Source: an uncultured Alphaproteobacteria bacterium (GTDB taxonomy: Bacteria; Pseudomonadota; Alphaproteobacteria; HIMB59; GCA-002718135). Taken from it: DNA of 25,318 nucleotides. Within the stretch, counting starts at the first letter, position 1; each line of letters starts with the position of its first letter. Shown piece by piece: positions 21,957 through 25,318 of this stretch. The notes below the pieces were generated by a model. That model saw only the letters and a program-made list of their open reading frames with translations. It was not told where the DNA came from and did no database searches. A program made the position numbers and the translations under genes. Location: the NCBI GenBank assembly GCA_902619055.1, contig CACNCW010000009.1:1-25318 (forward strand), in the 5' to 3' direction.

Positions 21957-23465
21957 ATGAAAATTAGAGTTTTATCGAGAAAAAGTGACTTAGCAATTAT
22001 TCAAGCACGTGAGTTTTCCGATTATTTGCAATCAAAAAATCCTTTTGTAGAAATAGAATTTTTAACGAGAAGTACCTCTGGAGATAAAGATCTAAAGACC
22101 CCTCTTTCTGAAATGCCAACAGAAGGTGTTTTTACTAATGATTTAAGAGATGAATTAATAAATAATAAATGTGATTTAATTGTTCACTCATGGAAGGATC
22201 TTCCAATTGAAGTTGGTGAGAAAACTAAAATTGCTGCTACATTAAAACGTGCTGATAAACGAGATATATTATTCTTAAAAAAAAACATAACATTAGATAG
22301 TAAGAAAATTACTATTCTTTGCTCATCGCCTCGAAGACAATATAATTTAGAAAATTTTATTGAAAATTATCTTCCACAAAAGTTTGATGAAGTTTGCTTT
22401 GAAAATATAAGAGGTAACATACCCACTAGATTTAAAAAATTTTTGGAAGATCCTAATAGTGATGGTTTCATTGTTGCTAAGGCAGCAATTGATAGATTAC
22501 TTTTAAATAATTATTCTGAATTTAATGAATTAAAAAAAACTCTAAAAAAATATATTAACGAATGTCTATGGTCTGTTTTACCATTGTCTATAAATCCTTG
22601 TTCTCCTGGACAAGGAGCTCTAGCGATTGAAACAAGAATTAAAGATAATAAACTTAACGAAATTTTAAATGATATTAATTTTTCCAAAGATTATTCAAAT
22701 GTTATTCAAGAAAGAAATATTTTAAAAAATTATGGAGGAGGATGTCACCAAAAAGTAGGAGTATCTTACATCTCACATAAATTAGGATTAGTTGTATCTA
22801 AAAGAGGTGAAGATGAAAATGGCAATCATTTTGAGAGCTGGGATTTTATTGATCCAAAAGATATAAGTTTTTCTAGTAATACAACAGATGAAATTTATCC
22901 TGAAAATTTAAAAAATTATAAAATATTTTCTAGAAATCAATTAAATGAAAATGTTGATGATATAAATAATTTACAAAATAAATGTATTTATGTTTCACGA
23001 ATTAGCTCAATCCCAGATAAGTCAAAAATCCAATCAAATAATGTTATTTGGACTAGTGGTTTAAGAACATGGAAAAATTTATCTGAAAGAGGTATTTGGG
23101 TTAATGGAACTTCAGATGGTCTTGGTGAGGATTTTGATAAAGATATTAATTCACTTACAAATAATCCTTGGGTTAAGTTAACTCATTCTCAATCTCCTGA
23201 AAGTTCCATAAAAAATAAAATTGAAACGTATCAATTGGAGTCTATTGATTTTGAAATAGATATAGAAAAGAAAAAGTACTTTTATTGGATGAGCAGTTCA
23301 GCTTTTAAGGCGAGTATTGATAAATATCCTAAAATTATAGAAAAATATCATTTTTGTGGCCCAGGAAATACTTACAATGAGATTAGTAAAATATTAGGTA
23401 ATGATAAAAATCTTTTTGTTGAGCTATCTTATGATAGTTGGAAGAAAAAATTACTAAAAGCCTAA
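21957..23465 (+). CDS. hemC: Porphobilinogen deaminase (HemC) with a HemD-like C-terminal domain
   Basis: The first 300 residues are hydroxymethylbilane synthase, which joins four porphobilinogen units: RSTSGDKD (38-45), VHSWKDLP with catalytic D81 (76-83), SSPRRQ (123-128), IRGNIPTRFKK (151-161), SPGQGALAIETR (216-227) and YGGGCHQ with C263 as the dipyrromethane cofactor anchor. Normal HemC ends near 310, but this protein runs to 502. The extra 190 residues contain CIYVSRISSIP, WTSGLRTWKNLSERGIWVNG (365-384), a DGLGE block and YHFCGPGNTYNEI (464-476), a pattern I associate with HemD-like uroporphyrinogen-III synthase tails fused to HemC in some bacteria. This would close the ring and invert unit D. 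hemE follows after 2 nt with no separate hemD in view. HemC is sure, the tail moderately so. Confidence 0.88.
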   Translation: MKIRVLSRKSDLAIIQAREFSDYLQSKNPFVEIEFLTRSTSGDKDLKTPLSEMPTEGVFTNDLRDELINNKCDLIVHSWKDLPIEVGEKTKIAATLKRADKRDILFLKKNITLDSKKITILCSSPRRQYNLENFIENYLPQKFDEVCFENIRGNIPTRFKKFLEDPNSDGFIVAKAAIDRLLLNNYSEFNELKKTLKKYINECLWSVLPLSINPCSPGQGALAIETRIKDNKLNEILNDINFSKDYSNVIQERNILKNYGGGCHQKVGVSYISHKLGLVVSKRGEDENGNHFESWDFIDPKDISFSSNTTDEIYPENLKNYKIFSRNQLNENVDDINNLQNKCIYVSRISSIPDKSKIQSNNVIWTSGLRTWKNLSERGIWVNGTSDGLGEDFDKDINSLTNNPWVKLTHSQSPESSIKNKIETYQLESIDFEIDIEKKKYFYWMSSSAFKASIDKYPKIIEKYHFCGPGNTYNEISKILGNDKNLFVELSYDSWKKKLLKA

Positions 23466-23467
23466 AA

Positions 23468-24466
23468 ATGACAAATATTTTATTCGAAAATGCTCTCAAA
23501 AGAAATATTCAAAAAACACCACCCATTTGGTTCATGAGACAGGCTGGGAGGTACCATTCGCATTATCGCAAGCTGAAAGAAAAATATACTTTTGAAGAAC
23601 TTTGTAAAACTCCAGATCTAGCCGCAGAAGTCGCTTTTGGTCCAATACAAGAGTTTGATTACGATATTGCAATTTTATTTAGTGATATTTTATTTATCTT
23701 GGAGGGACTTGGTTTAGAATTAAAGTTTGACCCAGGACCTAAATTTAATTCTTATATAAATTCAGAAAACATTAGTAATTATAGTAATATTGATCGTGGC
23801 ATTGAGCATATGCAGTTTCAATTTGAAGCTATAAAAATAACAAAAGAGAAATTGCCTAATAATAAAAGTTTAATTGGATTTGTTGGTGGACCTTGGACAT
23901 TATCAAAATATGCATTTGGAAATAATAACTCTGATTTAATCGACACTAAAATGAATTTAGAATTTATTTCAAAAATTCTTTTACCTCTTCTTAAGAAAAA
24001 TATTCAATTACAATTAGATGCAGGTGTTGAACTTGTCATGATTTTTGATAGCTCCTTGTATGATTTAGATAAAATAAATTTTCATGAAATTTATTCAAAA
24101 TTTTTGGAAGAGATTGCAATTTCTTTTCCAAATAAACTTGGCTATTATTCAAGAGGTAAGAGTTTAACAGATCTTAATTCTATCATCAGTTTCCCCTTTG
24201 CTGGTTTTGGCTATGATCACACAATAGATCTTAAATTTATGTTTGAAAATCAAAAACATGGATTTATTCAAGGAAATTTTAATGAACAATTAATGTTAAG
24301 CGAAACAGATATATTTCTTAATGATTTAAAAGATTTTATTAAAAAAATGAAATCAATTGAAAATCTTAATGGCTGGATTTGTGGCCTTGGACATGGAATT
24401 AACAAAAATACTCCAGAAAAAAATGTTCATTTATTTATAGAAAATATCAGAAAAGAATTTAGCTAA
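23468..24466 (+). CDS. hemE: Uroporphyrinogen decarboxylase
   Basis: Removes four carboxyl groups from uroporphyrinogen III to give coproporphyrinogen III. The 332-residue protein starts at the ATG at 23468, 2 nt after the HemC stop; an upstream TTG frame at 23438 is ignored. PPIWFMRQAGRYHSHYRKL (18-36) holds the Arg residues that bind substrate carboxylates, FSDILFILEGLGLEL carries the key Asp, and GFVGGPWTLSKYAF matches the GF.G.PWTL motif. GWICGLGHGINKNTPEKN near the end is the conserved His region (usually NLGHGI). It lies between hemC and hemH as part of one transcript. Confidence 0.95.
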   Translation: MTNILFENALKRNIQKTPPIWFMRQAGRYHSHYRKLKEKYTFEELCKTPDLAAEVAFGPIQEFDYDIAILFSDILFILEGLGLELKFDPGPKFNSYINSENISNYSNIDRGIEHMQFQFEAIKITKEKLPNNKSLIGFVGGPWTLSKYAFGNNNSDLIDTKMNLEFISKILLPLLKKNIQLQLDAGVELVMIFDSSLYDLDKINFHEIYSKFLEEIAISFPNKLGYYSRGKSLTDLNSIISFPFAGFGYDHTIDLKFMFENQKHGFIQGNFNEQLMLSETDIFLNDLKDFIKKMKSIENLNGWICGLGHGINKNTPEKNVHLFIENIRKEFS

Positions 24467-24471
24467 TAGAT

Positions 24472-25318
24472 ATGGTTAAATATATAGGTGAAAAAGATTA
24501 TGAGCACGGGAGTAAAGAAAAAATTGGTGTTTTAATTACTAACTTAGGCACTCCTGATGCTCCAAATAAAAAAGAACTAAAAGTTTATCTTAATCAATTT
24601 TTGTCAGACCCTAGAGTAATCGAATTACCTAAAATCTTATGGCAAATTATATTGAAGTTAGTAATTTTACAAATAAGACCATCAAAGTCAGCAGAGGCAT
24701 ATAAACAAATTTGGACTGATAAGGGTTCTCCACTTTTAGATATCGCAAACAGACAACTAAATAAAATCCAATCATCTTTTTCTTCAAAAAATGAAAATAT
24801 AGTTTTTGAAGTTGGGATGCGTTATGGCAATCCATCTATTCCAGATGCTTTGTTAAAACTTCAAAAAAAACAAGTAAGAAGATTATTAGTTCTACCTATG
24901 TATCCACAATATTGTGCTGCAACAACAGGTAGTACATTTGATGAAGTAACAAATGTATTACAAAAATGGCGTTGGATACCTGAAATGCGTTTTATCAATC
25001 AGTACTTTGAAGAAAAAAATTATATTGAAGCATTGTCAAATTCAATAAAGTCATTTTGGAAAAAAACTTCAAAACCACAAAAAATTATTTTTAGTTATCA
25101 TGGTATACCAAAACGGTATTTGACGAATGGTGATCCTTATCATTGCTTTTGTCTTAAAACCACAAGACTTGTTAAAGAATATATGGGATTATCCGATGAT
25201 GAGATAATGACTACTTTCCAAAGTAGATTTGGAAGAGAGGAATGGTTAAAGCCATATACAAGTGAAACATTAAAAGAATTACCAAAACAAGGGATTAAAA
25301 ATATACATATAATATCTC
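24472..25318 (+). CDS. hemH: Ferrochelatase, 3' end cut off by the window
   Basis: Inserts ferrous iron into protoporphyrin IX (or coproporphyrin), the last step of heme synthesis. About 282 residues are visible. KIGVLITNLGTPDAP (17-31) is the standard start, then SDPRVIELP, the TDKGSPLL block, MRYGNPSI, and LPMYPQYCAATTGSTFDEV. FSYHGIPKRYL carries the iron-binding H210, and GDPYHCFC with CLKTTRL and TFQSRFGREEWLKPYT follow. The conserved C-terminal Glu lies beyond the window. The gene begins 5 nt after the hemE stop with no clear Shine-Dalgarno site, so translation is probably coupled. Confidence 0.95.
   Translation, partial: MVKYIGEKDYEHGSKEKIGVLITNLGTPDAPNKKELKVYLNQFLSDPRVIELPKILWQIILKLVILQIRPSKSAEAYKQIWTDKGSPLLDIANRQLNKIQSSFSSKNENIVFEVGMRYGNPSIPDALLKLQKKQVRRLLVLPMYPQYCAATTGSTFDEVTNVLQKWRWIPEMRFINQYFEEKNYIEALSNSIKSFWKKTSKPQKIIFSYHGIPKRYLTNGDPYHCFCLKTTRLVKEYMGLSDDEIMTTFQSRFGREEWLKPYTSETLKELPKQGIKNIHIIS

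Noticed and set aside
23438..23467. Upstream TTG start for hemE
   Set aside because: It would add ten residues inside the HemC 3' end; the ATG at 23468 gives the family N-terminus and follows the stop by 2 nt.

Overview
The window is AT-rich, very tightly packed DNA of alphaproteobacterial type. The clearest lineage markers are a C4-pathway 5-aminolevulinate synthase, a GcrA-type zinc motif (CQWPIGDP...), and a MotA-like/OmpA-like gene pair typical of Alphaproteobacteria. Low GC, genes overlapping by 4-20 nt, shared stop codons and very short or absent leaders suggest a streamlined marine bacterium (SAR11-like or HIMB59/AEGEAN-169-like). That placement is inference; no rRNA is present.

Region 1 (about 30-10967, + strand) is one long L-fucose use locus. 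It begins with an RbsABC-type sugar importer: a periplasmic binding protein, two permeases and a double-ATPase. The enzymes then follow nearly in pathway order: aldo/keto reductase (L-fucose dehydrogenase), L-fuconate dehydratase, fuconolactonase, a GH29 alpha-L-fucosidase without a signal peptide, a sugar mutarotase, a KdgK-like PfkB kinase and a KDPG-aldolase-like protein. A strong intrinsic terminator sits directly between the binding protein and the first permease, and probably lowers expression of everything downstream. The last two enzymes pose a chemical puzzle: 2-keto-3-deoxy-L-fuconate has a methyl group at C6, so it has no 6-hydroxyl for a KDG-type kinase to phosphorylate.

Region 2 (10964-14093) holds small housekeeping genes: a guanidino-acid/agmatinase-type ureohydrolase (-), a PrxQ-like peroxiredoxin (+), a small exported protein (+), an ADP-ribose-pyrophosphatase-like Nudix hydrolase (-), MsrA (+) and a tiny membrane protein (+).

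Region 3 (about 14160-20063, + strand) holds a short protein that is only a GcrA-type C-terminal zinc module, a cyclopropane-fatty-acid-synthase family methyltransferase, a MotA/TolQ/ExbB-like channel with a long coiled-coil OmpA/MotB-like partner, an exported pentapeptide-repeat protein, a possible small lipoprotein and an EamA-type permease. Several of these genes have sigma70-like promoters so close to the start codon that the mRNAs should be leaderless.

Region 4 (20060-25318) is a heme block. Going left are cytochrome b561 and then ALA synthase (hemA). Going right are a HemC protein with a HemD-like C-terminal extension, HemE, and ferrochelatase HemH, which runs off the window end. The two arms face away from each other across a 42-nt gap with overlapping -10-like boxes.

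No tRNA, rRNA, CRISPR array, insertion sequence or phage gene was seen. No gene-free stretch exceeds 300 nt; the longest are around 14094-14247 and 19115-19160 plus its left flank.
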